Shown here one piece after another: positions 26,167 through 35,654 of a DNA stretch of 64,000 nt. The notes beneath the pieces are model-generated. The model made no database searches. It saw nothing but the letters and a program-made list of their open reading frames with translations, and was not told the DNA's origin. Every line of letters starts with the position of its first letter. Positions within the stretch are counted from its first letter, which is position 1. Source of the DNA: Paraburkholderia solitsugae. Lineage in GTDB: Bacteria; Pseudomonadota; Gammaproteobacteria; Burkholderiales; Burkholderiaceae. Both the position numbers and the translations under genes were made by a program. The DNA is taken from NCBI RefSeq assembly GCF_013177695.1, contig NZ_WOEY01000009.1:1-64000 (forward strand). Direction: 5' to 3'.

Positions 26167-26781
26167 TCAATCCGCCGGCACCGTATCAATGAACGACTGA
26201 CGCAAGGACAGCTTCTGGAAATGCTTGTCCAGATTCGGATACCCTTCGCGCCAGTTCAACTCGGGCATGCGGAAATCGAGGTAGCCCAGCGCGCAGCCCA
26301 ACGCGATGTCCGCGAGCGTGTAGTGATTGGCCGCGCACCACGGCTTGCTGCCCAAGCCTTGCGACATCGCGATCAGGCCTTCGTCGATCTTGCGTTGTTG
26401 CCGCGCCACCCACGCGTCCACGCGCTGCTCGGGCGTGCGCTGGGTGCCTTCGAGGCGAATCAGCACCGCAGCGTCAAGGATGCCGTCGGCGAGCGCCTCC
26501 CAGCAGCGCACTTCGACGCGCTCGCGCCCGGACGGCGGAATCAGCTTGCCGACCGGCGACAGCGTATCCACGTATTCGCAGATCACCCGCGAGTCGAATA
26601 CCGCTTCGCCGTCTTCCATCACGAGGCACGGCACCTTGCCGATCGGATTGAAGGTGTGAATCGTGGTATCCGGCGCCCAGACGTTCTCGGGCACGAATTC
26701 GTAGTCGATCTTCTTGTCGGCCAGAACGATCCGTGCCTTACGCACGAACGGGCTGGCGAGCGAACCGATGAGTTTCATCAT
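26167..26781 (-). CDS. glutathione S-transferase
   Basis: 204 residues. N-terminal thioredoxin-like domain begins MKLIGSLASPFVRKARIVL with a likely catalytic Ser in SPF; FNPIGKVPCLVMEDGEAVFDS contains the cis-Pro and the Asp/Ser that hold glutathione. The helical C-terminal domain ends YTLADIALGCALGYLDFR. This resembles beta/zeta-like bacterial GSTs near E. coli YibF. Substrate unknown. Two adjacent ATGs occur; the first has AAGG 9 nt upstream. A much longer antisense frame through pepP is an artefact. Confidence 0.9.
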   Translation of the reverse strand: MMKLIGSLASPFVRKARIVLADKKIDYEFVPENVWAPDTTIHTFNPIGKVPCLVMEDGEAVFDSRVICEYVDTLSPVGKLIPPSGRERVEVRCWEALADGILDAAVLIRLEGTQRTPEQRVDAWVARQQRKIDEGLIAMSQGLGSKPWCAANHYTLADIALGCALGYLDFRMPELNWREGYPNLDKHFQKLSLRQSFIDTVPAD

Positions 26782-27090
26782 TACCGTCTGCCTTTTCTTG
26801 AATTCGGCGAAAGTATAAGTGGTTGGCGCCGTTCCCGAGCATAGCGCCGTATCTTCGCAAGCCGCATGAATGCTGGCTGTGGATGGATAGCAACATTGCC
26901 GCGCCGCGCGCCAGGCGTCTACCCGGCTAATTGGCCGATTGACGGAAAGACAGGCGCCAGGCACGGCGGGCTGCCGCCATCGCGCCTGACCCGGGCACAG
27001 CGCTTGCCGGACGCGCCAGCCAGGCGCCCCCACCTGGAACCCCAGTATCCGTGCAGAATAAGTCTCCACATTGGGCGCTACAATCGCACG
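26782..27090. other. divergent promoter region between the GST gene and pepP
   Basis: About 310 bp without a gene. A TACAAT near 27079-27084, directly before the pepP ATG, would imply a leaderless or very short leader if used as -10 box. TTGACG near 26939 has no clear partner. No strong palindromes seen. Confidence 0.35.
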
Positions 27091-28497
27091 ATGAACCAGC
27101 CGACCGAACCCACCATCGCCATCGACGTCTACCGCACGCGCCGCGAGCGCGTACTCGCCGCGCTGCGCGCGGCGGGCGGGGGCGTCGCCATCGTCCCCAC
27201 CGCGCCGGAAAAGCTGCGTAACCGGGACGCCGACTACCCCTACCGGCACGATAGCTACTTCTACTATCTGACGGGCTTCACCGAACCCGAGGCGTGGCTG
27301 GTGCTCGATGCAAGCGCCGCGCCGGGCGAGCCGGCTTCGATCCTGTTCTGCCGCGAGAAGAATGTCGAGCGCGAGACGTGGGAAGGCTTCCGTTTTGGGC
27401 CAGACGGCGCGCGCGAGGCGTTCGGCTTCGACGCAGCCTTCGCTGTCAGCGAAGTCAATACGCAATTGCCGCGCATTCTCGCCGACAAGCCGTCGCTGCA
27501 TTACGCGCTCGGCACCTCGGCGCAACTGGACGAACAGGTGCGCGGCTGGCTCGATGCCGTACGCGCACAAGGCCGCGGCGGGGTCGCCACCCCTACCGTC
27601 GCGCGTGACCTGATCCCATTGATCGACGACATGCGGCTCGTTAAGGATCCCCACGAACTCGCCATCATGCGCCGCGCCGGACAGATTTCCGCGCAAGCGC
27701 ATCGCCGTGCGATGGCCGCCTGCCACCCCGGCGTGCGCGAGTACGAACTCGAAGCCGAGCTGCTCTACACATTCCGCAAATTCGGCGCGCAGGCGCCCGC
27801 CTACACGTCGATTGTCGCCGCAGGCGCCAATGCCTGCGTGCTGCACTACCCCGCCGGCAACGCGATTGCCCAGGACGGCGACCTGATCCTGATCGACGCC
27901 GCCTGCGAGCTCGACGGCTACGCATCCGACATCACCCGCACCTTCCCGGCGAGCGGCCGCTTCACGCCGGCGCAGCGCGAGCTGTACGACATCGTGCTGG
28001 CCGCGCAGCAGGCTGCCGTCGACGCCACCCGCGTCGGCGCCACCTTCGACGATCCGCATCAGGCCGCCGTGCGGATGCTGTCGCAGGGTCTGCTCGATAC
28101 CGGCATCATCGACCGCACGAAGTTCGCCTCGGTCGACGCCGTGATCGCCGAGCGCGCCTATGCGCCGTTCTATATGCACCGTACCGGCCACTGGCTCGGC
28201 ATGGACGTGCACGATGTCGGCGACTACCGCGAACGCGGTGCGCCGCGCGACGAAGCGGGCGCACTGCCGTGGCGCACGCTGCAGGCGGGGATGACGCTGA
28301 CCGTCGAGCCCGGTCTGTATATTCGTCCGACCGAAGGTGTGCCCGAGCGCTACTGGAACATCGGTATCCGCATCGAGGACGACGCGATCGTCACGCCCAC
28401 CGGCTGCGAGCTGCTCACGCGCGACGTCCCGGTGGCGGCCGACGAGATCGAGGCGCTGATGCAGGAAGCCCGCACGGCCCAGGAAGCCGGGAAGTAA
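27091..28497 (+). CDS. pepP: Xaa-Pro aminopeptidase (aminopeptidase P)
   Basis: 468-residue cytosolic pita-bread metallopeptidase removing the first residue before proline. N-terminal creatinase-like domain (DSYFYYLTGFTEPEAWLVL), then the dimetal site: LIDAACELDGYASDITRTFP (two Asp), HRTGHWLGMDVHDVG (His), TVEPGLYI (Glu), GIRIEDD (Glu). Start ATG at MNQPTEPTIA. In E. coli pepP is followed by ubiH, as here. Its stop codon lies in the first of four 12-bp repeats that lead to the ubiH ribosome-binding site. Confidence 0.96.
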   Translation: MNQPTEPTIAIDVYRTRRERVLAALRAAGGGVAIVPTAPEKLRNRDADYPYRHDSYFYYLTGFTEPEAWLVLDASAAPGEPASILFCREKNVERETWEGFRFGPDGAREAFGFDAAFAVSEVNTQLPRILADKPSLHYALGTSAQLDEQVRGWLDAVRAQGRGGVATPTVARDLIPLIDDMRLVKDPHELAIMRRAGQISAQAHRRAMAACHPGVREYELEAELLYTFRKFGAQAPAYTSIVAAGANACVLHYPAGNAIAQDGDLILIDAACELDGYASDITRTFPASGRFTPAQRELYDIVLAAQQAAVDATRVGATFDDPHQAAVRMLSQGLLDTGIIDRTKFASVDAVIAERAYAPFYMHRTGHWLGMDVHDVGDYRERGAPRDEAGALPWRTLQAGMTLTVEPGLYIRPTEGVPERYWNIGIRIEDDAIVTPTGCELLTRDVPVAADEIEALMQEARTAQEAGK

Positions 28498-28537
28498 CCC
28501 AGTAGCAACCCAGGCAGTCACCCAAGGAAGTAACCCG
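28490..28537. repeat. four exact-length 12-bp units joining pepP stop and ubiH Shine-Dalgarno
   Basis: GGAAGTAACCCA, GTAGCAACCCAG, GCAGTCACCCAA, GGAAGTAACCCG. The first unit holds the pepP TAA; the last provides the GGAAG ribosome-binding site 8 nt before the ubiH ATG. First and last units differ only at the final base. Confidence 0.8.
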
Positions 28538-28539
28538 CA

Positions 28540-29787
28540 ATGAACGACGTTTCCCAGTCGACGGTGATTCTGAAGCCCGCCGCGTCCGATCATTCCTTCG
28601 ATTTCGACGTGACGATCGTCGGCGCCGGGCCGGTCGGGCTGGCGCTTGCCGGCTGGCTGGCGCGCCGCAGCGCGACGCGGGCGCTGAAGATCGCACTGAT
28701 CGACGCGCGCGAGCCGGAAGATTCGATTGCCGATCCGCGTGCGATCGCCGTGTCGCATGGCAGCCGGATGATTCTCGAACCGCTGCGCTGGCCCGCTGAC
28801 GCCACCGCGATCCAGCGCATCCACGTGTCGCAGCGCGGCCACTTCGGCCGCACGCTGATCGACCACAGCGAGCACGGCCTGCCGGCGCTAGGCTACGTGC
28901 TGCGTTATGGGTCGATCGTGCATGGTCTTGCCGAAGCGGTTCATGCGACGTCCGTGCACTGGTTCCGGTCCACCTCCGCCGCGGCCCCGACTCAGGACCT
29001 CGACGGTGTCACGCTGCCGATCGAAACCGCGGGTGTCACACGCAATCTGCGCACGCGGATTCTGGTGAATGCCGAAGGCGGCCTGTTCGGCGACCAGAAA
29101 CCCGCCGGGAGCGCGGGTAGCAGCGCTGGTCACAGTGCCAGCGGCGGCACGCGCGATTACGGGCAGACCGCGCTGGTCGGCACGGTCACCGTGTCGGCGC
29201 CGCAACCGCATGTGGCATGGGAGCGCTTCACGTCGCAAGGGCCGATCGCGCTGCTGCCGATGGGCGGCGTGCGCGGCGCGAATTACGCGCTGGTCTGGTG
29301 CTGCGCACCCGACGAAGCCGCGCGACGCACGCAACTCACGGACGACGAATTCCTGAGCGAACTCGGTGCCGCATTCGGCAACCGCATGGGCCGCTTTACG
29401 CAAATAAGGGGGCGCGCCTCGTTCCCGCTAGGACTGAATGCGGTCGATACGCTGGTAAAGGGCCATGTCGTCGCAATCGGCAATGCGGCGCAAACGCTGC
29501 ATCCAGTGGCGGGCCAAGGTCTGAATCTCGGTCTGCGCGACGCGCACGCGCTCGCCGATGCCTTGTCCACGGAAGGCCCCACCCCGCTCGCGCTGGCGAC
29601 GTTCGCGCAACGCCGCGCGCTCGACCGGCGCCTGACGATCGGCGCGACCGACACGCTTGCGCGCCTGTTCACCGTCGACTTCCCCCCGCTCGCCACCTTG
29701 CGCGGCCTCGCCCTCACCGCGCTCGAATTCGTGCCGCCGGTGAAAACCGCGTTGGCGCGGCAAATGATGTTCGGTCAGCGCCGCTGA
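28540..29787 (+). CDS. ubiH: UbiH/UbiF/Coq6-family FAD monooxygenase (ubiquinone hydroxylase)
   Basis: 415 residues. N-terminal FAD fold TIVGAGPVGLALAGWLARR (about 28-46), second FAD motif GNAAQTLHPVAGQGLNLGLR near residue 313, and RGRASFPLGLNAVD before it. Hydroxylates the ring in ubiquinone synthesis. The UbiH assignment rather than UbiF/UbiI follows the pepP-ubiH neighbourhood and is an inference. An insert rich in Gly/Ser (KPAGSAGSSAGHSASGG, about 186-202) is unusual and probably a surface loop. Confidence 0.88.
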   Translation: MNDVSQSTVILKPAASDHSFDFDVTIVGAGPVGLALAGWLARRSATRALKIALIDAREPEDSIADPRAIAVSHGSRMILEPLRWPADATAIQRIHVSQRGHFGRTLIDHSEHGLPALGYVLRYGSIVHGLAEAVHATSVHWFRSTSAAAPTQDLDGVTLPIETAGVTRNLRTRILVNAEGGLFGDQKPAGSAGSSAGHSASGGTRDYGQTALVGTVTVSAPQPHVAWERFTSQGPIALLPMGGVRGANYALVWCCAPDEAARRTQLTDDEFLSELGAAFGNRMGRFTQIRGRASFPLGLNAVDTLVKGHVVAIGNAAQTLHPVAGQGLNLGLRDAHALADALSTEGPTPLALATFAQRRALDRRLTIGATDTLARLFTVDFPPLATLRGLALTALEFVPPVKTALARQMMFGQRR

Positions 29788-29980
29788 GCGCGCCGCCCGC
29801 TCGCGCCCCGCGGCCGCTGCAGCCTTTTTAGGCAGATCAGGCAGGGCCCCGCGAGCGGTGCCGGTTCTATGAACCGGACCACTTTCATAGAAGATTTAAT
29901 GAGTTACGACAGACGCAAGTCGGGTGTCGGCTATCCGTTAACGCTAAAATAGCGGTTTTCCCTCGCATTTCGCGAATGCT

Positions 29981-30006
29981 CCGATTGACAGAATTTGATC
30001 AATCGG
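29981..30006. promoter_or_regulatory. inverted repeat in the dusB-fis leader
   Basis: CCGATTGA-CAGAATTTGA-TCAATCGG, perfect 8-bp arms with a 10-nt loop, ending 19 nt before the dusB ATG. It could be an operator or an mRNA hairpin controlling dusB-fis. A TTGACA sits inside the left arm. Confidence 0.5.
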
Positions 30007-30025
30007 TCGCAGGCGCGTCCAAGTC

Positions 30026-31093
30026 ATGCCTACTCTCGGCTCCCACAATCTGCGTAATAACCTGTTCGTCGCCCCCATGGCCGGCGTGACCGACCGGCCG
30101 TTCCGGCAGTTGTGCAAACGGCTGGGCGCGGGCTATGCGGTGTCGGAAATGGTCGCCTCGAACGCGCAACTGTGGAAAAGCGAAAAGACCATGCGCCGTG
30201 CCAACCACACGGGCGAGGTCGAGCCGATTGCCGTGCAGATCGCCGGCGCCGATCCGGCCATGATGGCCGAAGCCGCGCGCTACAACGTGGCGAACGGCGC
30301 GCAGATCATCGACATCAACATGGGCTGCCCGGCCAAGAAGGTGTGCAACGTGGCCGCGGGCTCCGCCTTGCTGCAGAACGAACCGCTGGTGCAGCGCATC
30401 GTCGAGGCGGTGGTAGGCGCGGTGGGCATCGGCCCTGACGCGGTGCCCGTCACGCTGAAGATCCGCACCGGCTGGGATCGCGACAACAAGAACGCTTTGA
30501 CGGTAGCGCGTCTGGCCGAGGCCGCCGGCATTTCGATGCTGACCGTGCACGGCCGCACGCGCGCCGACCTGTATCACGGCGACGCCGAATACGAGACCAT
30601 TGCCGCCGTCAAAGCGGCGGTGCGCATTCCGGTGGTCGCCAATGGCGACATTACGTCGCCGCAAAAAGCCCGCGAGGTGCTCGCCGCCACCGGCGCCGAC
30701 GCCATCATGATCGGCCGCGCCGCGCAGGGGCGTCCGTGGCTGTTCCGCGAGATCGAGCATTTCCTGCAAACGGGCGAGTTGCTGCCGCCGCCACGCATCG
30801 ACGAAATCCAGCAGGTGATGAACGAGCATCTCGAAGATCACTACGCGTTCTACGGCGAATTTACGGGTGTGCGCACAGCACGTAAGCATATCGGCTGGTA
30901 CACTCGCGGCCTTTCTGGCGCCAACGTGTTCCGGCACCGCATGAATACGCTGGACACCACGCGCGAACAACTCCTCGCCGTCAACGAATTCTTCGACGCC
31001 CAAAAGGCGATCTCCGACCGCCTCGTCTACGTCGACGAGACGCTCACCAAGAACGACGGCGAGCCGGACCATACCGACCGACTAGCAGCATGA
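30026..31093 (+). CDS. dusB: tRNA-dihydrouridine synthase B
   Basis: 355-residue FMN enzyme reducing uridine in the tRNA D-loop. Family motifs: APMAGVTDRPFRQLCKRLGA, DINMGCPAKKVCNVAAGSAL (catalytic Cys), KIRTGWD, TVHGRTRADLYHG, IGRAAQGRPWLF. Its stop overlaps the fis start by four bases (ATGA), so the two are translationally coupled, the same order as the dusB-fis operon of enterobacteria. Confidence 0.96.
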   Translation: MPTLGSHNLRNNLFVAPMAGVTDRPFRQLCKRLGAGYAVSEMVASNAQLWKSEKTMRRANHTGEVEPIAVQIAGADPAMMAEAARYNVANGAQIIDINMGCPAKKVCNVAAGSALLQNEPLVQRIVEAVVGAVGIGPDAVPVTLKIRTGWDRDNKNALTVARLAEAAGISMLTVHGRTRADLYHGDAEYETIAAVKAAVRIPVVANGDITSPQKAREVLAATGADAIMIGRAAQGRPWLFREIEHFLQTGELLPPPRIDEIQQVMNEHLEDHYAFYGEFTGVRTARKHIGWYTRGLSGANVFRHRMNTLDTTREQLLAVNEFFDAQKAISDRLVYVDETLTKNDGEPDHTDRLAA

Positions 31094-31323
31094 GCAAGAA
31101 CAATATCGAACAATCTGTCCGCGATAGCCTGGGGATGTACTTCCAGGATCTCGACGGCTCCAATCCGCACGACGTCTACGACATGGTGATTTCGTGCGTG
31201 GAAAAACCCTTGCTCGAAGTGGTGCTCGAGCAGGCCGGCGGCAATCAGTCGCTGGCCGCCGAGTATCTCGGCATCAACCGCAATACGCTGCGCAAGAAGC
31301 TGCAACAGCACGGTTTGTTGTAG
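31090..31323 (+). CDS. fis: Fis-family nucleoid-associated protein
   Basis: 77 residues. The C-terminal helix-turn-helix is clear: [20 protein letters not shown] then [15 protein letters not shown]. It is shorter than the 98-residue E. coli protein; the N-terminal beta-hairpin that contacts invertases is reduced ([20 protein letters not shown]), as usual in betaproteobacteria. Role: DNA bending, growth-phase control of rRNA and many promoters. Coupled to dusB by ATGA overlap. Confidence 0.95.
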   Translation: MSKNNIEQSVRDSLGMYFQDLDGSNPHDVYDMVISCVEKPLLEVVLEQAGGNQSLAAEYLGINRNTLRKKLQQHGLL

Positions 31324-31369
31324 TTTTTCGGCGCCCTGCCACGTTTCCCTTCGGCTTTTCGTCTTCATC

Positions 31370-32935
31370 ATGATCAAGCAAGCGCTCATCTCCGTTTCCG
31401 ACAAGTCCGGCATCGTCGACTTCGCCAAGTCGCTGTCGGACCTCGGCGTCAAGATCCTGTCGACCGGCGGCACCGCGAAACTGCTCGCGGACGCGGGTCT
31501 GTCCGTCACCGAAGTCGCCGACTACACGGGCTTCCCGGAAATGCTGGACGGGCGCGTGAAAACGCTGCATCCGAAGGTGCACGGCGGCATTCTCGCGCGC
31601 CGCGACCTGCCGGAACACATGGCAGCGCTTGAAAAGCACGACATCCCGACGATCGACCTGCTGGTCGTGAATCTGTACCCGTTCGTGCAGACCGTGTCGA
31701 AGGAAGTGTGCTCGCTGGAAGACGCGATCGAGAACATCGACATCGGCGGCCCGACCATGCTGCGCTCGGCCGCGAAGAATCATCGCGACGTGACGGTGGT
31801 GGTCGATCCGGCGGATTACGCGGTCGTGCTCGAGGAAATGCGCGCGAACAGCAACGCGGTTTCGTACAAGACGAACTTCCGTCTGGCTACCAAGGTATTC
31901 GCGCACACCGCGCAGTACGACGGCGCGATCACGAACTACCTGACGAGCCTGACCGACGAGCTGCAACATTCGTCGCGCAATGCTTACCCGGCTACGTTCA
32001 ACCTGGCGTTCGACAAGGTGCAGGACCTGCGCTACGGCGAAAACCCGCATCAGAGCGCTGCGTTTTACCGCGACCTGGTGGTGCAACCGGGCGCGCTGGC
32101 AAACTACAACCAGTTGCAAGGCAAGGAACTGTCGTACAACAACATCGCCGATTCCGATGCAGCGTGGGAATGCGTGAAGACGTTCGACGTGCCGGCTTGC
32201 GTGATCGTCAAGCACGCGAATCCGTGCGGCGTTGCAGTGGGCGCGGACGCGAACGAAGCGTATGCAAAGGCGTTCCAGACCGATCCGACCTCGGCGTTCG
32301 GCGGCATCATCGCGTTCAACCGTGAAGTCGACGAAACGGCGGCGCAAGCGGTGGCCAAGCAGTTCGTCGAAGTGCTGATCGCACCGTCGTTCAGCACGGC
32401 GGCTCGCCAGGTGTTCGCGGCCAAGCAGAACGTGCGTCTGCTGGAAATCGCTTTGGGTGACGGCCATAACGCGTTCGATCTGAAGCGCGTCGGCGGCGGC
32501 CTGCTAGTGCAATCGCTCGATTCGAAGAACGTGCAGCCGCGCGAATTGCGCGTGGTCACGAAACGTCACCCGACGCCGAAGGAAATGGACGACCTGCTGT
32601 TCGCATGGCGCGTGGCGAAGTACGTGAAGTCGAACGCGATTGTGTTCTGCGGCAACGGCATGACGCTCGGCGTCGGCGCGGGCCAGATGAGCCGCGTGGA
32701 CTCGGCGCGCATCGCCAGCATCAAGGCGCAGAATGCCGGTCTGACGCTGACCGGTTCGGCCGTGGCGTCGGATGCGTTCTTCCCGTTCCGCGACGGTCTG
32801 GACGTGGTGGTCGCGGCAGGCGCGACCTGCGTGATTCAACCGGGCGGCTCGATGCGCGATGACGAAGTGGTCAGCGCGGCGGACGAGCACAACATTGCGA
32901 TGGTGTTGACTGGCGTGCGTCACTTCCGGCATTGA
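31370..32935 (+). CDS. purH: bifunctional AICAR transformylase / IMP cyclohydrolase
   Basis: 521 residues; catalyses the last two steps of IMP synthesis. N-terminal MGS-like cyclohydrolase domain ([51 protein letters not shown]); C-terminal transformylase domain ([28 protein letters not shown] with the catalytic Lys-His, [12 protein letters not shown]). Length is typical. It lies 46 bp after fis. Confidence 0.97.
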   Translation: MIKQALISVSDKSGIVDFAKSLSDLGVKILSTGGTAKLLADAGLSVTEVADYTGFPEMLDGRVKTLHPKVHGGILARRDLPEHMAALEKHDIPTIDLLVVNLYPFVQTVSKEVCSLEDAIENIDIGGPTMLRSAAKNHRDVTVVVDPADYAVVLEEMRANSNAVSYKTNFRLATKVFAHTAQYDGAITNYLTSLTDELQHSSRNAYPATFNLAFDKVQDLRYGENPHQSAAFYRDLVVQPGALANYNQLQGKELSYNNIADSDAAWECVKTFDVPACVIVKHANPCGVAVGADANEAYAKAFQTDPTSAFGGIIAFNREVDETAAQAVAKQFVEVLIAPSFSTAARQVFAAKQNVRLLEIALGDGHNAFDLKRVGGGLLVQSLDSKNVQPRELRVVTKRHPTPKEMDDLLFAWRVAKYVKSNAIVFCGNGMTLGVGAGQMSRVDSARIASIKAQNAGLTLTGSAVASDAFFPFRDGLDVVVAAGATCVIQPGGSMRDDEVVSAADEHNIAMVLTGVRHFRH

Positions 32936-32947
32936 TTCCGGCTTCGC
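32924..32947. repeat. 12-bp tandem pair at the purH stop codon
   Basis: TTCCGGCATTGA and TTCCGGCTTCGC; the first contains the TGA stop. Only seven positions are identical, so this is a weak case. Confidence 0.4.
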
Positions 32948-32998
32948 GGACACCGCCTGATTCTTTATGACGCGGTAGTCGCAAACCAGGCTTGAGCG

Positions 32999-33039
32999 AA
33001 ACGGCCCGACGGAGATTTCCGCCGGGCCGTTTTCTTTTG
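32999..33039 (+). terminator. intrinsic terminator of purH
   Basis: AACGGCCCGACGG ... CCGCCGGGCCGTT stem with AGATTT loop, then TTCTTTT. Confidence 0.85.
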
Positions 33040-33171
33040 CGTGTGTGCGTGATCCCCTTTCAACGCATGCGACAGTTTTTATTCCGTCGGCATCGCTGCA
33101 CACCGACCGCCGCACCACGCGTTCGTTGTAGTATCGCAAGCACTTAGTTTTCACCGCAGATGCGGCACCTC

Positions 33172-33714
33172 ATGAGAATTCTCGGCATCGACCCCGGCTT
33201 GCGCGTGACCGGTTTTGGCGTAATCGATCAAACTGGACACACGCTTAGCTACGTCGCAAGCGGCGTGATCAAGACCGCCGACGCCGATCTGCCATCGCGT
33301 CTCGGCACCATTTTCGAAGGTATTTCGACGCTGGTCCGTCAGCATTCGCCGGATCAGTCGGCGATCGAAAAGGTGTTCGTCAACGTCAACCCGCAATCCA
33401 CCCTGCTGCTCGGCCAGGCGCGCGGTGCGGCGATCTGTGGCCTGGTGGCGGGCGGTGTGCCGGTCGCCGAATATACGGCGCTGCAGTTGAAGCAGGCTGT
33501 GGTCGGCTACGGCCGCGCGACCAAGGAGCAGATGCAGCAGATGGTGGTGCGACTGCTCAACCTCTCCGGCGTGCCCAGCACCGACGCGGCCGACGCCCTC
33601 GGCATGGCGATTTGCCACGCACACGGCGGCACGACTCTGAGCACGCTGGGCGGTATTGCGCCATCGCTGGCCAAGAAAGGCTTGCGAGTGCGGCGCGGGC
33701 GGTTAGTGGGGTAG
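33172..33714 (+). CDS. ruvC: Holliday junction resolvase RuvC
   Basis: 180-residue RNase H-fold endonuclease cutting Holliday junctions. Catalytic acids lie in [12 protein letters not shown] (Asp7), [14 protein letters not shown] (Glu), and [15 protein letters not shown] (Asp pair). The second ATG (MRILGID) is chosen; the first, four codons upstream, leaves an atypical N-terminus. Followed by ruvA and ruvB. Confidence 0.96.
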   Translation: MRILGIDPGLRVTGFGVIDQTGHTLSYVASGVIKTADADLPSRLGTIFEGISTLVRQHSPDQSAIEKVFVNVNPQSTLLLGQARGAAICGLVAGGVPVAEYTALQLKQAVVGYGRATKEQMQQMVVRLLNLSGVPSTDAADALGMAICHAHGGTTLSTLGGIAPSLAKKGLRVRRGRLVG

Positions 33715-33830
33715 GCGAAGGCGGCGCTCCAGCCACGTTCGCGTTACGCGCGCACGGATCGTGGTGCGCGCCACGCCCGACGCGCACTCGCTGCGCTACA
33801 CTCGCCCTTTCTCTCAAGATTGAATTCGCC

Positions 33831-34412
33831 ATGATCGGTCGCATTGCCGGCGTTCTGCTGGAAAAAACCCCGCCGCATCTGCTCGTCGACTGCAACGGCG
33901 TCGGTTACGAAGTCGATGTGCCGATGAGCACGTTCTACAACCTGCCGTCGACCGGCGAACGCGTCGTGCTGCTCACGCAAATGATCGTGCGTGAAGACGC
34001 GCATCTGCTCTATGGCTTCGGCACCGCCGAAGAACGCTCGACCTTCCGCGAGTTGCTGAAGATTACGGGCATCGGCGCGCGCATGGCGCTCGCCGTGCTC
34101 TCCGGGATGAGCGTGCACGAACTGGCGCAGACCGTCACGATGCAGGACGCAGCGCGCCTGACTCGCGTGCCGGGCATCGGCAAGAAGACGGCGGAGCGGC
34201 TGCTCCTCGAACTGAAGGGCAAGATCGGCGCCGACCTGGGCGCGATGGCCGGCGCGGCGTCGGCATCCAACCATGCCTCCGATATCCTGAACGCACTGCT
34301 CGCATTGGGTTACTCCGAAAAAGAAGCGTTGGCGGCCGTCAAGAACGTGCCGGCCGGCACCGGCGTTTCCGAGGGCATCAAGCTCGCGTTGAAGGCGTTG
34401 TCCAAGGGTTAA
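33831..34412 (+). CDS. ruvA: Holliday junction branch-migration protein RuvA
   Basis: 193 residues. OB-fold N-terminus ([37 protein letters not shown]), two helix-hairpin-helix motifs ([19 protein letters not shown] and [20 protein letters not shown]) and the flexible C-terminal domain III ([20 protein letters not shown]) that contacts RuvB. Tetramer binding the junction in the RuvAB motor. Confidence 0.97.
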   Translation: MIGRIAGVLLEKTPPHLLVDCNGVGYEVDVPMSTFYNLPSTGERVVLLTQMIVREDAHLLYGFGTAEERSTFRELLKITGIGARMALAVLSGMSVHELAQTVTMQDAARLTRVPGIGKKTAERLLLELKGKIGADLGAMAGAASASNHASDILNALLALGYSEKEALAAVKNVPAGTGVSEGIKLALKALSKG

Positions 34413-34516
34413 AACAGGCCATGTCGGTGGCGCCGCATGCGATGGGTCAAGCTTCGCATACGGCGGCGCGCCGCACACCCTGGCCGTTCGGCCGGGTTTC
34501 GCACCGGGCGCCGCCC

Positions 34517-34545
34517 AAGGGGACTTCCTTCGGGGCGCGCGCGGT
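34517..34545. repeat. copy of a GGGGACTTCCTTCGGGG element before ruvB
   Basis: AAGGGGACTTCCTTCGGGGC then GCGCGCGG. A closely similar element occurs twice at 50365-50414. It is followed by TACAAT, the probable ruvB -10 region. Confidence 0.5.
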
Positions 34546-34556
34546 ACAATGACCGG

Positions 34557-35621
34557 ATGATCGAAACCGACAAACTCGCCGCCGAGCGCATCATCGCGGC
34601 CACGCCCGTCTCGCCGAACGAAGAAGCGTTCGAGCGCGCGTTGCGCCCGCGCCAGCTCGAAGAATATGTTGGGCAGGAAAAAATACGCGGTCAGCTGGAA
34701 ATCTTCATCGAGGCTGCCAAGCGCCGGTCCGAGTCGCTCGACCACGTGCTGCTGTTTGGGCCGCCGGGTCTCGGCAAGACCACGCTCGCGCACATCATCG
34801 CGCGGGAAATGGGCGTCAATCTGCGGCAAACCTCCGGCCCGGTGCTCGAACGCGCCGGTGACCTTGCCGCGCTGCTCACCAATCTCGAAGCCAACGACGT
34901 CCTGTTCATCGACGAAATCCATCGGCTCTCGCCGGTCGTCGAAGAAATTCTGTATCCGGCGTTGGAGGACTATCAGATCGACATCATGATCGGCGAAGGA
35001 CCGGCCGCGCGCAGCGTGAAGCTCGATCTGCAGCCGTTCACGCTGGTCGGCGCAACCACCCGTGCGGGCATGCTGACCAATCCGCTACGCGATCGCTTCG
35101 GGATCGTCGCACGGCTCGAGTTTTATAATGCCGAAGAACTGGCGCGCATCGTCACGCGTTCGGCGTCGTTGCTGCATGCGCAGATCCATCCGGACGGCGC
35201 ATTTGAAATCGCCAAGCGCGCACGTGGCACGCCGCGGATCGCGAACCGGCTGCTGCGCCGTGTGCGCGATTTCGCCGAAGTGAAAGCGGACGGCAACATC
35301 ACCGCGCAAGTGGCCGACGCCGCGCTCAAAATGCTCGACGTGGACGCGGTCGGCTTCGACCTGATGGACCGCAAACTGCTCGAAGCGATCCTGCACAAGT
35401 TCGACGGCGGCCCGGTCGGCGTCGACAATCTGGCGGCGGCAATCGGCGAAGAGCGCGACACGATCGAAGACGTGCTCGAACCGTATCTGATCCAGCAAGG
35501 CTTCCTGCAACGCACGCCGCGCGGCCGCGTCGCTACACTGCTCACGTACCGGCATTTCGGTCTCGCCGCGCCGGACGCTTCGAGTCCCATATCCGGCCTG
35601 TGGGATGCGGCCGCAACCTGA
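34557..35621 (+). CDS. ruvB: Holliday junction helicase RuvB
   Basis: 354-residue AAA+ motor. Walker [17 protein letters not shown], Walker [18 protein letters not shown], sensor 1 [11 protein letters not shown], arginine finger region [16 protein letters not shown], and a C-terminal winged helix ([14 protein letters not shown]). Start at MIETDKLAA, directly after a TACAAT-like box. It completes the ruvCAB set. Confidence 0.97.
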   Translation: MIETDKLAAERIIAATPVSPNEEAFERALRPRQLEEYVGQEKIRGQLEIFIEAAKRRSESLDHVLLFGPPGLGKTTLAHIIAREMGVNLRQTSGPVLERAGDLAALLTNLEANDVLFIDEIHRLSPVVEEILYPALEDYQIDIMIGEGPAARSVKLDLQPFTLVGATTRAGMLTNPLRDRFGIVARLEFYNAEELARIVTRSASLLHAQIHPDGAFEIAKRARGTPRIANRLLRRVRDFAEVKADGNITAQVADAALKMLDVDAVGFDLMDRKLLEAILHKFDGGPVGVDNLAAAIGEERDTIEDVLEPYLIQQGFLQRTPRGRVATLLTYRHFGLAAPDASSPISGLWDAAAT

Positions 35622-35654
35622 GCCGGATACACGCCGCGTGAGACCGATTTAGGG

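Noticed and set aside
26167..28875. A 902-codon open frame on the minus strand covering the GST gene and all of pepP
   Set aside because: Only its last 204 codons match a family; the rest is antisense to a clear aminopeptidase P and has the Arg/Ala/Gly-rich look of high-GC shadow frames.
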